In this document: positions 47,741-55,745 of the stretch, piece after piece
How the letters are laid out: every line of letters starts with the position of its first letter
Numbering within the stretch: position 1 is the stretch's first letter
NCBI RefSeq assembly: GCF_003574735.1
Contig: NZ_QORW01000004.1
Span: forward strand, 248,001-312,000
Source of the DNA: Dongia deserti
GTDB lineage: Bacteria; Pseudomonadota; Alphaproteobacteria; Dongiales; Dongiaceae
Direction: 5' to 3'
DNA length: 64,000 nt
Position numbers and translations under genes: made by a program
The notes under the pieces: generated by a model
Seen by the model: only the letters and a program-made list of their open reading frames with translations
Databases searched by the model: none
Told to the model about the DNA's origin: nothing

Positions 47741-47816
47741 GGGCCCGTAGCTCAGTCGGTAGAGCAAGCGACTTTTAATCGAGAGGTCGCGGGTTCGAGT
47801 CCCGCCGGGCCCACCA
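47741..47816 (+). tRNA. tRNA-Lys (anticodon UUU)
   Basis: The 76-base gene folds as a cloverleaf: acceptor GGGCCCG/CGGGCCC, D-arm GCTC/GAGC, anticodon loop CTTTTAA (anticodon TTT), T-arm GCGGG/CCCGC with TTCGAGT loop, and encoded CCA. The anticodon stem AGCGA/TCGAG has only three Watson-Crick pairs; the outer two positions are A-G and G-A mismatches. Confidence 0.93.
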
Positions 47817-48084
47817 AACACCGCCGATTACGGCGCAAATTGATAGTCCATCTCTTTTGATTATCAATAAAGGTAGGCGCCTGGAGTGCTATTGTGCTGC
47901 GAGACGTAGTTCTCACGCGCTCAACCGGGCAGATAGTCCGTCCGCTACAACCGCCGATCACACGTTGAGGACCGCTCCCCTCACCGAGGAACAAGCAGGG
48001 TGTGACTGGCCTAGGCCGAAACTGGACTGCTCGGTTTCAGGCGAAATCCAAGGATAAGTTGGCCTCGGCTCGGCGACCTTTGCG

Positions 48085-48555
48085 TCATTTCAAGCGCTCA
48101 GCAAAGGCTGCGAGTTGGTCAATCGTCGTGCCCCATCCCTCGTGGAATCCCAGCTCCTCATGCTTGCGGCTATCGGCGGGGCTTTTGTGCAGCACCCGGG
48201 CCGAATACCGCGTGCCCTTTCCCTCCTGCTCAAATGTGATGATCGCGGTCAGCGCCAACCAGGGCTCGATCGGTTGCCAGCCCTCAGCCAGGGTCGTGGT
48301 CCAGACCATCCGCCGCGCAGGCGTGATGTCGAGGAAGCAGGCTTTGATATGCGGCTTGAATTCGCCGCCGCCTTCACTCATCAACGTCTCGAAGCCGCCG
48401 CCCGGCCGCAGGTCCAGCTTGACGACCTTGCATTCGATGGGAGCGGGTATCCACCATTTCGCAAGATGCTCCGGCTCGCTCCACGCTTTCCAGACCGTGA
48501 CGGGCGAAGCGTTGATGATCCGCGAGATATTCAACTCGGTATTTTCAGTCCTCAT
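48085..48555 (-). CDS. SRPBCC (AHSA1-like) domain protein
   Basis: The 156-residue product from ATG 48555 has the AHSA1 pattern (ISRIINASPVTVWKAWSEPEHLAKWWI; HEELGFHEGWGTTIDQL). The start lies inside the 3' end of the upstream ArsR gene (11-base overlap), so the two are translationally coupled. The ligand is unknown. Confidence 0.9.
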   Translation of the reverse strand: MRTENTELNISRIINASPVTVWKAWSEPEHLAKWWIPAPIECKVVKLDLRPGGGFETLMSEGGGEFKPHIKACFLDITPARRMVWTTTLAEGWQPIEPWLALTAIITFEQEGKGTRYSARVLHKSPADSRKHEELGFHEGWGTTIDQLAAFAERLK

Positions 48556-48892
48556 CTTCGTTCCCTGACATTTGGGTTTCGACATAATTGGCCAGGCGGT
48601 CGGTTCTGGCCTGCCAAAGCGCGCGCTGCTCGGAAAGCCAGGTCTCGGCCTCCGCCAAGCGCTCGATCCTCACCCGGCAGGTGCGGACACGGCCGGCCTT
48701 CTCGGTAGCGATCAATCCGCTGTCCTCAAGCACCCGAAGATGTTTCAGGAAGCCAGGCAGCCCCATGCTGAAAGGCTCGGCCAGTTCCTTGACCGGCGCG
48801 GGGCTTGTCATCAGACGGTTGATGATCGCTCTCCGGGTCGGGTCGGAAAGCGCGTGGAAAGCGGCATCAAGTGGTGTTCGATAGGTTTCCAT
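48545..48892 (-). CDS. ArsR family repressor
   Basis: The 115-residue winged-helix protein from ATG 48892 has FHALSDPTRRAIINRLMTSPAPVKELAEPF and FLKHLRVLEDSGLI. It lacks cysteine metal sites. It is the first gene of an ArsR-SRPBCC pair, divergent from a second ArsR gene at 49061. Confidence 0.92.
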   Translation of the reverse strand: METYRTPLDAAFHALSDPTRRAIINRLMTSPAPVKELAEPFSMGLPGFLKHLRVLEDSGLIATEKAGRVRTCRVRIERLAEAETWLSEQRALWQARTDRLANYVETQMSGNEDED

Positions 48893-48894
48893 AT

Positions 48895-48919
48895 GGTGAA
48901 CTATATACAATTGTTCACC
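48895..48919. promoter_or_regulatory. Putative operator: inverted repeat GGTGAAC-N11-GTTCACC
   Basis: This inverted repeat begins 2 bases upstream of the ArsR start at 48892, in the divergent promoter region. It is AT-rich between the arms (contains TATATACAATT) and is the natural candidate for autorepression. Confidence 0.6.
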
Positions 48920-49060
48920 GTATGGCAAACTAATGTCTGTGCTTGCACCCGATCTTCCGGCCCGTCCCCTGCAAAGAAGCCGACTGCTTCGTGGCCCCGA
49001 TGCCAATGTGGGAACACTTAGCAAATTGACGAAGTTTCTCTTGCGCGGCAGACGCCTCGG

Positions 49061-49417
49061 ATGATAGTTAGCTTTATGACTAAGCATCATCCGGAACTTT
49101 CGCTGCTCTTCCATGCCCTGGCCGATCCGACCCGTCGATCGATCCTGACCCGACTCGCTGAAACGCCCGCGCGGGTCTCGGATCTGTCGGCACCCACGGG
49201 GCTGCGCCTGCCCACGGTGATGCGGCACCTTTCAGTGCTTGAGGAGGCAGGGCTGATCGCCACGTCCAAGGATGGGCGGGTGCGCACCTGCGTCATCGTG
49301 CCGGAGGCATTGGAACCGGTCCGGACATGGCTCGATGAGCAGCGGGCAATATGGGAAGGCCGGCTCAGCCGGTTGGACGCATTTGCGATGAAAACTATGA
49401 AGGAACGCGCCGAATGA
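49061..49417 (+). CDS. ArsR family repressor
   Basis: This 118-residue winged-helix protein (ATG 49076 is an alternative start) has FHALADPTRRSILTRLAETPARVSDL and LPTVMRHLSVLEEAGLI. It is coupled to the tandem-SRPBCC gene through an ATGA overlap and divergent from the ArsR at 48545-48892. Confidence 0.92.
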   Translation: MIVSFMTKHHPELSLLFHALADPTRRSILTRLAETPARVSDLSAPTGLRLPTVMRHLSVLEEAGLIATSKDGRVRTCVIVPEALEPVRTWLDEQRAIWEGRLSRLDAFAMKTMKERAE

Positions 49418-50337
49418 TATCGAAACTGAACCCCGAGCGCATGCCTGCGGCGCCCGATCATGCGGAAGGCCGCTTTGCGACGCTGACCTTCGAGCGGGAC
49501 GTGGCCGCGCCATTGTCGGTGCTGTGGCAGACCTGGACGGCGCCAGCCGCGCGAGCGGTCTGGGCCGCGCCCACGCCCTCTGTCACCGTGGAGTTTTTGG
49601 AAGCCGACATCAGGGTGGGTGGACGCGAGGTCTCGCTCTGCAAGATTGAGGGCCAGCCGGATACCCGCTGTGAATGTGGCTGGCTTGAGTTGCAGCCGGC
49701 AGAGCGCAGCGTGAACTACGAGGTGGTCTCCTCCGGTGGTGTGACGCAATCGGCGGCGCTGGTGACGGCTGATTTCTCAGGCACAGACGAGCGCAGCCGA
49801 TTGGTCGTAACGGTGCAGCTTTCCTCGCTGGCCGAGGATATGGAGGCTAGCTACCGGCAGGGCTTCGATGCGGGACTGCGCAATCTCGCAGGAGCGGCCG
49901 AGCGAACCATGGTGCTGCAGCGAATGATACAGGCACCACGAACCATCGTCTGGAACACGTGGATGAACCCCGAGACGCTGCCACAATGGTGGGGGCCGGA
50001 TGGGTTTTCCTGCCGGACGAAGAGGATCGACCTGCGAACGGGCGGCGAATGGGTGTTCGACATGATCGCGCCCGATGGCGCGGTCTTCCCGAACCATCAC
50101 CTCTATACCGAGGTCCGACCCGAGGAGAGGATCAGCTATACGCTGCTATGGGGCGAGAACGGACCAAAACATGCCGACGCCTGGGCGTCGTTCGAGGATC
50201 AGGACGGGGCGACGAAGGTGACGCTGGGCATGGTGCTCAGTACAGAGGCCGCGTTTCAGGAGGCGAAAGGATTTGGCGCAGTCGAACTGGGCTTGCAAAC
50301 GCTGGGCAAACTGGAACGCTTCGTCAAATCCCGATAG
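49414..50337 (+). CDS. Tandem SRPBCC (two AHSA1-like domains in one protein)
   Basis: This 307-residue protein has two AHSA1 domains: domain 1 about 20-150 (RDVAAPLSVLWQTWTAPAA...) and domain 2 about 165-305 (RMIQAPRTIVWNTWMNPETLPQWWG...; TGGEWVFDMIAPDG). Domain 1 has lost several of the usual aromatic residues (WTAPAARAVWAAP in place of P-E-L-x-x-W-W). A fusion by gene duplication is likely. It overlaps the ArsR stop by 4 bases. Confidence 0.88.
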   Translation: MISKLNPERMPAAPDHAEGRFATLTFERDVAAPLSVLWQTWTAPAARAVWAAPTPSVTVEFLEADIRVGGREVSLCKIEGQPDTRCECGWLELQPAERSVNYEVVSSGGVTQSAALVTADFSGTDERSRLVVTVQLSSLAEDMEASYRQGFDAGLRNLAGAAERTMVLQRMIQAPRTIVWNTWMNPETLPQWWGPDGFSCRTKRIDLRTGGEWVFDMIAPDGAVFPNHHLYTEVRPEERISYTLLWGENGPKHADAWASFEDQDGATKVTLGMVLSTEAAFQEAKGFGAVELGLQTLGKLERFVKSR

Positions 50338-50376
50338 GATGCTGCGGCTTAGCAACCGACGCATTTTTTTGCGTTT

Positions 50377-50859
50377 TCAGAGCGTCCGGGCAAGCGCTTC
50401 GAGTTTGCCGGCCGTCTGTCCCCAGCCTTCATGGAAGCCCATCTCCTCATGCTGTTTCCGCGCCTCCTCGGTCCAGTGCAGGGCGCGCACGACATAGCGA
50501 GTCTTGCTGTCTTTGTCGGACATCTCAATGATCGTGGTCATGAAGGGGACGACCGTGGGTTTGCTGGATGGGATCCACCCCGAGGTAAAGGCGTTGGTGA
50601 ACACCAACCGCTGCTCCGGAACCGCCTCCAAGAACACGCCGTCGCCATCGGATTCCTCGCCGTCCGGGCCGCGCATGACGATGTGAGACGCGCCGCCGGT
50701 GCGCGGTTCCAGAGTCTTCACCTCGGTTCTCCAGGACTGGGGCGCGAACCATTGCTCCAGCAGGTTGGGCTCCGTCCAGCACCGCCAAACACTCGCGCGC
50801 GGCGCGTCCAGCAGACGCTCCAGCCGCAGCTCGTATCTTGCAGTCCTTTCGTTGGCCAT
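50377..50859 (-). CDS. SRPBCC (AHSA1-like) domain protein
   Basis: The 160-residue product has ERLLDAPRASVWRCWTEPNLLEQWF and HEEMGFHEGWGQTAGKLEAL, close in pattern to the 48085 protein. There is no ArsR gene directly coupled to it. It is convergent with the tandem-SRPBCC gene. Confidence 0.9.
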   Translation of the reverse strand: MANERTARYELRLERLLDAPRASVWRCWTEPNLLEQWFAPQSWRTEVKTLEPRTGGASHIVMRGPDGEESDGDGVFLEAVPEQRLVFTNAFTSGWIPSSKPTVVPFMTTIIEMSDKDSKTRYVVRALHWTEEARKQHEEMGFHEGWGQTAGKLEALARTL

Positions 50860-51261
50860 CAGTTTTCCTCTTCTCTTCCTCCAGCTAGGTTACTGCTGTT
50901 GCGGCGTCATCCCACTTGCGCTTCGAGCCATGGGCGTCGCGGGGCAAGGTTCCAGCACCGACAACCGTGCTACGCGTCAAAGAATTCCCTCTCCGCACTC
51001 TCTGCAGGAAGGGATTTTTCATTTTCAGGGGTCAGGGCGTGTTCGTTGCCGTCGCTTCCGCCACGGCCCGTGCGCGCAGCGCGCGGCGGATGATCCTGCC
51101 CGTCGTCGTCATCGGCAACTCGCTCACGAATTCGATCTCGCGCGGACACTTGTGCACAACGAGACACCTTCTCGCGTGAATATCGATCGTTTCTTGTTTT
51201 TCGAGCGCCCTTCCCTCATCATCGCTCCTCCGAATGCAATGCCTGATTTCCGGGTCACGTG
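50860..51261. other. Gene-free stretch with a decayed AMP-ligase 3' end
   Basis: No intact gene. From about 51030 to 51200 the minus strand encodes a fragment homologous to the C-terminus of the AMP-dependent ligase at 53991-55610 (PREIEFVSELPMTTTG followed by RIIRRALRAR). Here it continues with a further short tail to a stop at 51032, whereas the intact gene stops right after RALRAR. The rest of the stretch has no visible features. Confidence 0.65.
51075..51146 (-). repeat. Direct repeat A: duplicated 3' end of the AMP-ligase gene
   Basis: These 72 bases equal 54001-54072 except for one base, and both lie in the same orientation, 2,926 bases apart. The single mismatch changes the catalytic-Lys codon of the ligase C-domain (TGK) to Arg in this copy. 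Weaker similarity continues for another ~50 bases. Confidence 0.85.
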
Positions 51262-52344
51262 ATGGATGGTGCACCTCCAAAAATCTCTGTCGTGATGACG
51301 GTCTTCAACGACTTGCGCTTTTTGGACGACGCGATCGAAAGCATAATCAGCCAAGACTTTCCCGATTTCGAGCTGATCGTGGTCGATGACGGAACCGGAC
51401 AGCAAGCATTGTTCGACGCTATCGCTCGACGTGATCCACGCATCAGCGTTCTGGCGAACCCAATCAACATTGGCACGGCCGCCGCCGCGAATCGAGGGAT
51501 CGAGTCCGCTCGTTCTGACATCATCGTCCGGCTTGATGCCGATGACCTTGCAGAGCCCAATCGAATTTCGCGCCTGTTCTCCATGCTATCGGACGATCCC
51601 GAGCTTGGCCTTCTCGGCAGTTGGTGCACGCTTATCGATGAGACAGACTCCGTAATAGGAGTTCAGCCGATGCCGGAGAGTGATCTTGAGATCCGATGGA
51701 CCATTCTCTTCCATAATCCATTTTACCACTCGACCGTAGCTTTCCGCCGCCACTGTTTCGAGTCTGCCGGACACTATCGGCCCGGAGAGCTTGTTTCCCA
51801 AGATCACTATTTGTGGTTCGACATGCTTCCACATTGCCGCGCGCGGAACGTCCCCGAGCCGCTCGTGCGTTACCGGGTCAACAGCCGCGGGCTCACTACG
51901 ACTGATTCGAGGCGCGGGAGGTCGCGCACCCATCGCATCCGCGAAGTGCTCTGGTCTCGAATAGGCCTCGTATATGACCTGTACGACGACAAACTTGCGG
52001 CAAGTATCAGCGAGTTCCTTCGTGGTCGCACCATTCCCGCTCCGCGCCGAACAGCCGCTTACCACAAGCTGCTGCTCGTACTTCGTGCATTCCTTGCCTC
52101 GGTCGCGCCTACTGCGAGAGCGGACGACCGCTTCGCTGCCGCTAGGTTGAAGCGCAATCTGATTCGCCGCATCCTGAGTGAACCACCTCCATTGTCCTAT
52201 CGCGCTCTATCGATTTGCCTGCTGTGCTGCGCCCTGGGCCCATATGCTGCTTGCAGAGCTGCAGTCGAGCGCATGAAGCTTGCGGCAGTGCCCCTGGTCC
52301 TGGGAATACGCAAGCGCACGCAGGGTGGTGCTGGACGTGGATGA
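51262..52344 (+). CDS. Glycosyltransferase family 2
   Basis: The 360-residue product from ATG 51262 is an inverting GT-A glycosyltransferase: ISVVMTVFNDLRFLDDAIES, LIVVDDGTG, and the DxD-type RLDADDLAEP motif for nucleotide-sugar and metal binding; SQDHYLWFDML supplies the catalytic-Asp region. The C-terminal 100 residues contain a hydrophobic segment. Base composition is lower in GC than neighbours (28/60 in 51301-51360). It is the first of three genes in a bracketed cassette. Confidence 0.88.
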   Translation: MDGAPPKISVVMTVFNDLRFLDDAIESIISQDFPDFELIVVDDGTGQQALFDAIARRDPRISVLANPINIGTAAAANRGIESARSDIIVRLDADDLAEPNRISRLFSMLSDDPELGLLGSWCTLIDETDSVIGVQPMPESDLEIRWTILFHNPFYHSTVAFRRHCFESAGHYRPGELVSQDHYLWFDMLPHCRARNVPEPLVRYRVNSRGLTTTDSRRGRSRTHRIREVLWSRIGLVYDLYDDKLAASISEFLRGRTIPAPRRTAAYHKLLLVLRAFLASVAPTARADDRFAAARLKRNLIRRILSEPPPLSYRALSICLLCCALGPYAACRAAVERMKLAAVPLVLGIRKRTQGGAGRG

Positions 52345-52351
52345 GGTGAAT

Positions 52352-52981
52352 ATGGATCGAGCTAAGGAGAATATGACGAGCGAGGACTACTCGGCCTGGT
52401 TTCGCGGCAAGGATCTGACGACGGACTGGACATCGCGTTATTATCCCATCTGGGCTTCGCTCCTTGGGTCGCGCCGCAACGAGCCGCTGACGGTCCTCGA
52501 AATCGGCTCGTGGGAAGGCCGTTCAGCGATCTTCTTTCTTCGGTATCTGCCGAACTGCCGGCTTACGTGTATCGATACTTTTGCCGGAAGTGCCGAGCAT
52601 CTCACGGTCGAGAAGTGGCGTGTTGCCGTTCCACACATCGAAGCGCGTTTCGATGCGAACGTGGCGGAGTTCGGCGACCGCGTGGTCAAGCTGAAGTCGA
52701 GATCCATGCAAGCCTTGGCCCGCTTGCTCTTGCAAGGAGCCCAGTTCGACCTTGTCTATATCGACGGCAGTCACCGGAGCGCCGATGTACAGTCCGACGC
52801 GACGTTGTCGTGGCCGATGGTCAAAAATCATGGAATTGTTGTCTTCGACGACTACGATTGGTCCCTGATGGGGACGGAAATGGATCGCCCCAAGCTAGGC
52901 GTCGATACGTTCCTTCGGGTCCGCGCCGGGGAGTATCGGGAGCTGCATCGCGGCTACCAGCTCATCGTCGAGAAGATCTGA
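52352..52981 (+). CDS. Class I SAM methyltransferase (Methyltransf_24-type)
   Basis: The 209-residue product from ATG 52352 (after GAGGTG) has SAM motif I VLEIGSWEGRSAIFFL, an acidic ICIDTF-like motif II (CIDTFAGS) and FDLVYIDGSHRSADVQSD, followed by GIVVFDDYDW. This is the pattern of CmcI/Methyltransf_24 enzymes that O-methylate sugars or related small molecules. It lies 7 bases after the glycosyltransferase stop. Confidence 0.85.
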   Translation: MDRAKENMTSEDYSAWFRGKDLTTDWTSRYYPIWASLLGSRRNEPLTVLEIGSWEGRSAIFFLRYLPNCRLTCIDTFAGSAEHLTVEKWRVAVPHIEARFDANVAEFGDRVVKLKSRSMQALARLLLQGAQFDLVYIDGSHRSADVQSDATLSWPMVKNHGIVVFDDYDWSLMGTEMDRPKLGVDTFLRVRAGEYRELHRGYQLIVEKI

Positions 52982-52991
52982 GGCGTCGCAT

Positions 52992-53975
52992 ATGACCGAG
53001 AAGCTCGCCGACCGAGAGCCACCGAATGACGTCGAGTTCGTGGCGATCGCCGAGACAGGAATCCTCGAAGCGCAGGCGCTCCTGTTGTGCGAAAGCATAC
53101 GTCGCTTCGCCGGCGGCTATGCGCGCCCTCGCATAACGGTGGTATCGCCCAGGCCAAGCCGCCGCCCGTTGGCCGCGACCATCTGCGCTTTGGAGCGGCT
53201 GAATGTCGATTACCACGAAATCGAGGTCGATAGCTGCTGTCCGCTGTACGGCACGAGCTATCGCGTCCACTCTGCCGCGTGGATTGAGCGCAGGTCCGGG
53301 CCAGATGTAATTGCGCAACTCGACAGCGACACGCTCTTTTTTGAGCAGCCGGACTTCTCACTCGGCGATTGGGAGGCTGCAGCCAGACCGGTTGATGTGA
53401 AAGGCATGTGCACCACCGGGCCGAGCGACCCGTTCGATCGCTATTGGCAGGAGATTTGCCGCATCGCAGAGGTCGACTACTCGGATCTTCCCTTCGTGGT
53501 GACGAGCATCGATGGATGCCGAGTCCGGGCAAGCTATAATGGCGGCCTCCTGGTGGCGCGCCGCTCTCACGGCCTCTTCACACGCACGGAGGAGATCCTC
53601 GGGAGGATGGTCGCTGCGGGCCTGCGGCCATGGGGAAGCGAGGGGCCCAAAGTTGCCGCCGGAACCGGTGTCTTGAGCGGCTCAGCCACATCGTATTGGG
53701 GCACCAGCCAAGCAGCATTCTCATTGGCTTGCGTGGCCAGCCGAATACCTGTCCGACTGCTGCCGGACGGCTACAACTTTCCCCTCCATCTTGCCGATCG
53801 AACCGCTTTGCCGCGCCCCCTTGTCCATGTCCACTACCACGGGCTGTTCGAAGGTCAAGACGCCCGGAGCAATCGGTTGTTCGATGGCTCCGCAGCCATT
53901 CCACCAGATGCCGCAGCGTGGCTCGAGGCGCGCCTGCCCCTGGCAGCCACCCAGAAGACGCAGCAGTCCGGTTGA
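52992..53975 (+). CDS. Putative GT-A glycosyltransferase, family not recognised
   Basis: This 327-residue protein has a Rossmann-like N-terminus (VEFVAIAETGILEAQALLLCESIRRF) and a DxD-like AQLDSDTLFF motif, then YNGGLLVARR, resembling nucleotide-diphospho-sugar transferases of the GT8/GT77-like type. It is 10 bases after the methyltransferase gene, completing a three-gene operon that probably decorates a glycan. Confidence 0.68.
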   Translation: MTEKLADREPPNDVEFVAIAETGILEAQALLLCESIRRFAGGYARPRITVVSPRPSRRPLAATICALERLNVDYHEIEVDSCCPLYGTSYRVHSAAWIERRSGPDVIAQLDSDTLFFEQPDFSLGDWEAAARPVDVKGMCTTGPSDPFDRYWQEICRIAEVDYSDLPFVVTSIDGCRVRASYNGGLLVARRSHGLFTRTEEILGRMVAAGLRPWGSEGPKVAAGTGVLSGSATSYWGTSQAAFSLACVASRIPVRLLPDGYNFPLHLADRTALPRPLVHVHYHGLFEGQDARSNRLFDGSAAIPPDAAAWLEARLPLAATQKTQQSG

Positions 53976-53990
53976 TGATCCGCAGCCCGT

Positions 53991-55610
53991 TCAGCGCGCA
54001 CGCAGCGCGCGGCGGATGATCTTGCCCGTCGTCGTCATCGGCAACTCGCTCACGAATTCGATCTCGCGCGGATATTCGTGCGCGGCGAGGCGCTTCTTCA
54101 CATAGGCCTGGATGTCGCGCGCCAATTCGTCGCTCGGCGTGTGCCCCTCCTGCAGGACGACGTAAGCCTTGATGATTTCCGTGCGTTCCTCGTCTGGCTT
54201 CCCGACCACGCCGGCAAGGCGCACCGCCGGATGTCCCAGCAGACAGTCCTCGATCTCACCCGGCCCGATCCGATAGCCAGCCGACGTGATGACATCGTCG
54301 TCGCGGCCGACGAACTTGATCCACCCCTCTCCATCCATTGTGCCGGTGTCGCCGGTCAGCAGCCATTCGCCGGCGAACTTGGCCGCCGTCGCCTCGGGGT
54401 TGCGCCAGTATTCCAGGAACATCACCGGATCGGGCTGTCGAACCGCGATGTTGCCGAGCGTTCCTTCCGACACGACAGCACCGGCTGCATCCACGATCCC
54501 GAGGTGATGTCCTGGCACGGCGCGTCCCATGATGCCCGGCCGCGCCGGCATCAGCCGCGCGCAGGAGGAGACGATCATGTTGCATTCGGTCTGGCCGTAG
54601 AACTCGTTGATGGTGAGGCCGAAGACGCGCCTGCCCCACTCAATCAACTCGGCACCGAGAGTCTCGCCGCCGCTGGCGATCGAGCGCATGGCGAGGCGCC
54701 AGCGCTCCTCCGGCTCCGGGACGCCGCGCATGATCTTGAGCGCGGTCGGCGGCAGAAAGGCATTCCGGATACCGAAATCCTGGATGAGCTGAAACGCCGC
54801 CTCGCCGGTGAACTTCTCGAACCGTCGCGCCACGACGGGAACGCCGTGATGGAGCGCCGGCATCAAAACGTCGAGCAGGCCGCCGATCCAGGCCCAATCA
54901 GCCGGCGTCCAGATCTTGTCACCCGGCTGCGGCAGCAGGTCGTGACTCATCTCGACTCCTGGCAGATGGCCCAAGAGCACGCGATGGGCGTGCAGCGTGC
55001 CCTTCGGTTGGCCGGTCGTTCCCGAGGTGTAGATGATGAGGGCCGGGTCGTTCGCTGCCGTATCGACCGGCGTGAAATCCGCCACCTGAGTCTCCAGCGC
55101 TGCCGAGAGTTCCCAGCAACCCGGCGCAGCGCCATCAACGCAGAGCACGTGCTCCAAATGGGGCAAGCTGGCTCGGATCTCGGCCAGCTTCGCCGCGCCG
55201 CCGCGGTTCGTGATGACGGCCTTGGCGCCGGAATTGGCAAGCCGGTATTGCAGCGCCTCCGGCCCGAACAAGGCGAACAAGGGGACGGCGATCGCGCCAA
55301 GCTTGTAGATTGCGATGTGACCGACCGCCGTCTCAGGCGCTTGCGGCAGCAGGACGGCAACGCGGTCACCGCGGCCGACCCCTAGCTTCCGAAGCAGGTT
55401 GGCAAGCCGGTTCGACCAGGTGCGCAGCTCGCCATATGAATAGTCACGCGTCGCATCGTCCGGTCCGACAAAGGTCAGGGCGATCCGCTCCGGCTCCCGG
55501 ACGGCCCAGCGATCGCAGACATCAACGCCGATGTTATAGCGGGCGGGCACCTGCCAGCGGAAATCGCGGACAAGCGCGGAATAGCTGTCGGCTTCGGGCA
55601 ACATGGGCAA
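53991..55610 (-). CDS. AMP-dependent acyl-CoA synthetase/ligase
   Basis: This 539-residue ANL-superfamily enzyme activates a carboxylic acid as acyl-AMP then acyl-CoA. It has the P-loop-like YTSGTTGQPKG (194-204), NEFYGQTECN, LTGDTGTMD and the C-terminal TGKIIRR with the catalytic Lys. It stops directly after RALRAR, earlier than the related fragment at 51.0 kb, at the point where the glycosyl/methyl-transfer cassette begins. A few C-terminal residues may therefore have been lost. Confidence 0.92.
   Translation of the reverse strand: MPMLPEADSYSALVRDFRWQVPARYNIGVDVCDRWAVREPERIALTFVGPDDATRDYSYGELRTWSNRLANLLRKLGVGRGDRVAVLLPQAPETAVGHIAIYKLGAIAVPLFALFGPEALQYRLANSGAKAVITNRGGAAKLAEIRASLPHLEHVLCVDGAAPGCWELSAALETQVADFTPVDTAANDPALIIYTSGTTGQPKGTLHAHRVLLGHLPGVEMSHDLLPQPGDKIWTPADWAWIGGLLDVLMPALHHGVPVVARRFEKFTGEAAFQLIQDFGIRNAFLPPTALKIMRGVPEPEERWRLAMRSIASGGETLGAELIEWGRRVFGLTINEFYGQTECNMIVSSCARLMPARPGIMGRAVPGHHLGIVDAAGAVVSEGTLGNIAVRQPDPVMFLEYWRNPEATAAKFAGEWLLTGDTGTMDGEGWIKFVGRDDDVITSAGYRIGPGEIEDCLLGHPAVRLAGVVGKPDEERTEIIKAYVVLQEGHTPSDELARDIQAYVKKRLAAHEYPREIEFVSELPMTTTGKIIRRALRAR
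54001..54072 (-). repeat. Direct repeat B: 3' end of the intact AMP-ligase gene
   Basis: This is the partner of 51075-51146, one mismatch in 72 bases. It is the last part of the intact ligase coding sequence. The two repeats enclose the three-gene glycosyl/methyl-transfer cassette. Confidence 0.85.
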
Positions 55611-55663
55611 AGTCTGGCCCGCCGGCGCTTCGCACGCAACATTGGAAACCGCCCTTAGCGATT

Positions 55664-55687
55664 CACTTTGCAGCTTTTTGCAAAGTG
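55664..55687. promoter_or_regulatory. Inverted repeat CACTTTGC-N8-GCAAAGTG in a divergent promoter
   Basis: A perfect 8-bp inverted repeat lies between the ligase (minus) and acetyltransferase (plus) starts. It could be an operator or a hairpin in either leader. Confidence 0.45.
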
Positions 55688-55745
55688 ATGGCGAGCGCCA
55701 CTAAAGGCTTTATGATGGTGCTCCGAATCGTCGCGCGGGGCTTGC

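Noticed and set aside
47594-47821. Minus-strand ORF across the tRNA gene
   Set aside because: It is translated tRNA and flank sequence, a common false gene call.
47817-48084. Possible integrated element at the tRNA-Lys 3' end
   Set aside because: No integrase gene and no repeat of the tRNA 3' end was found nearby; the following SRPBCC genes look chromosomal.
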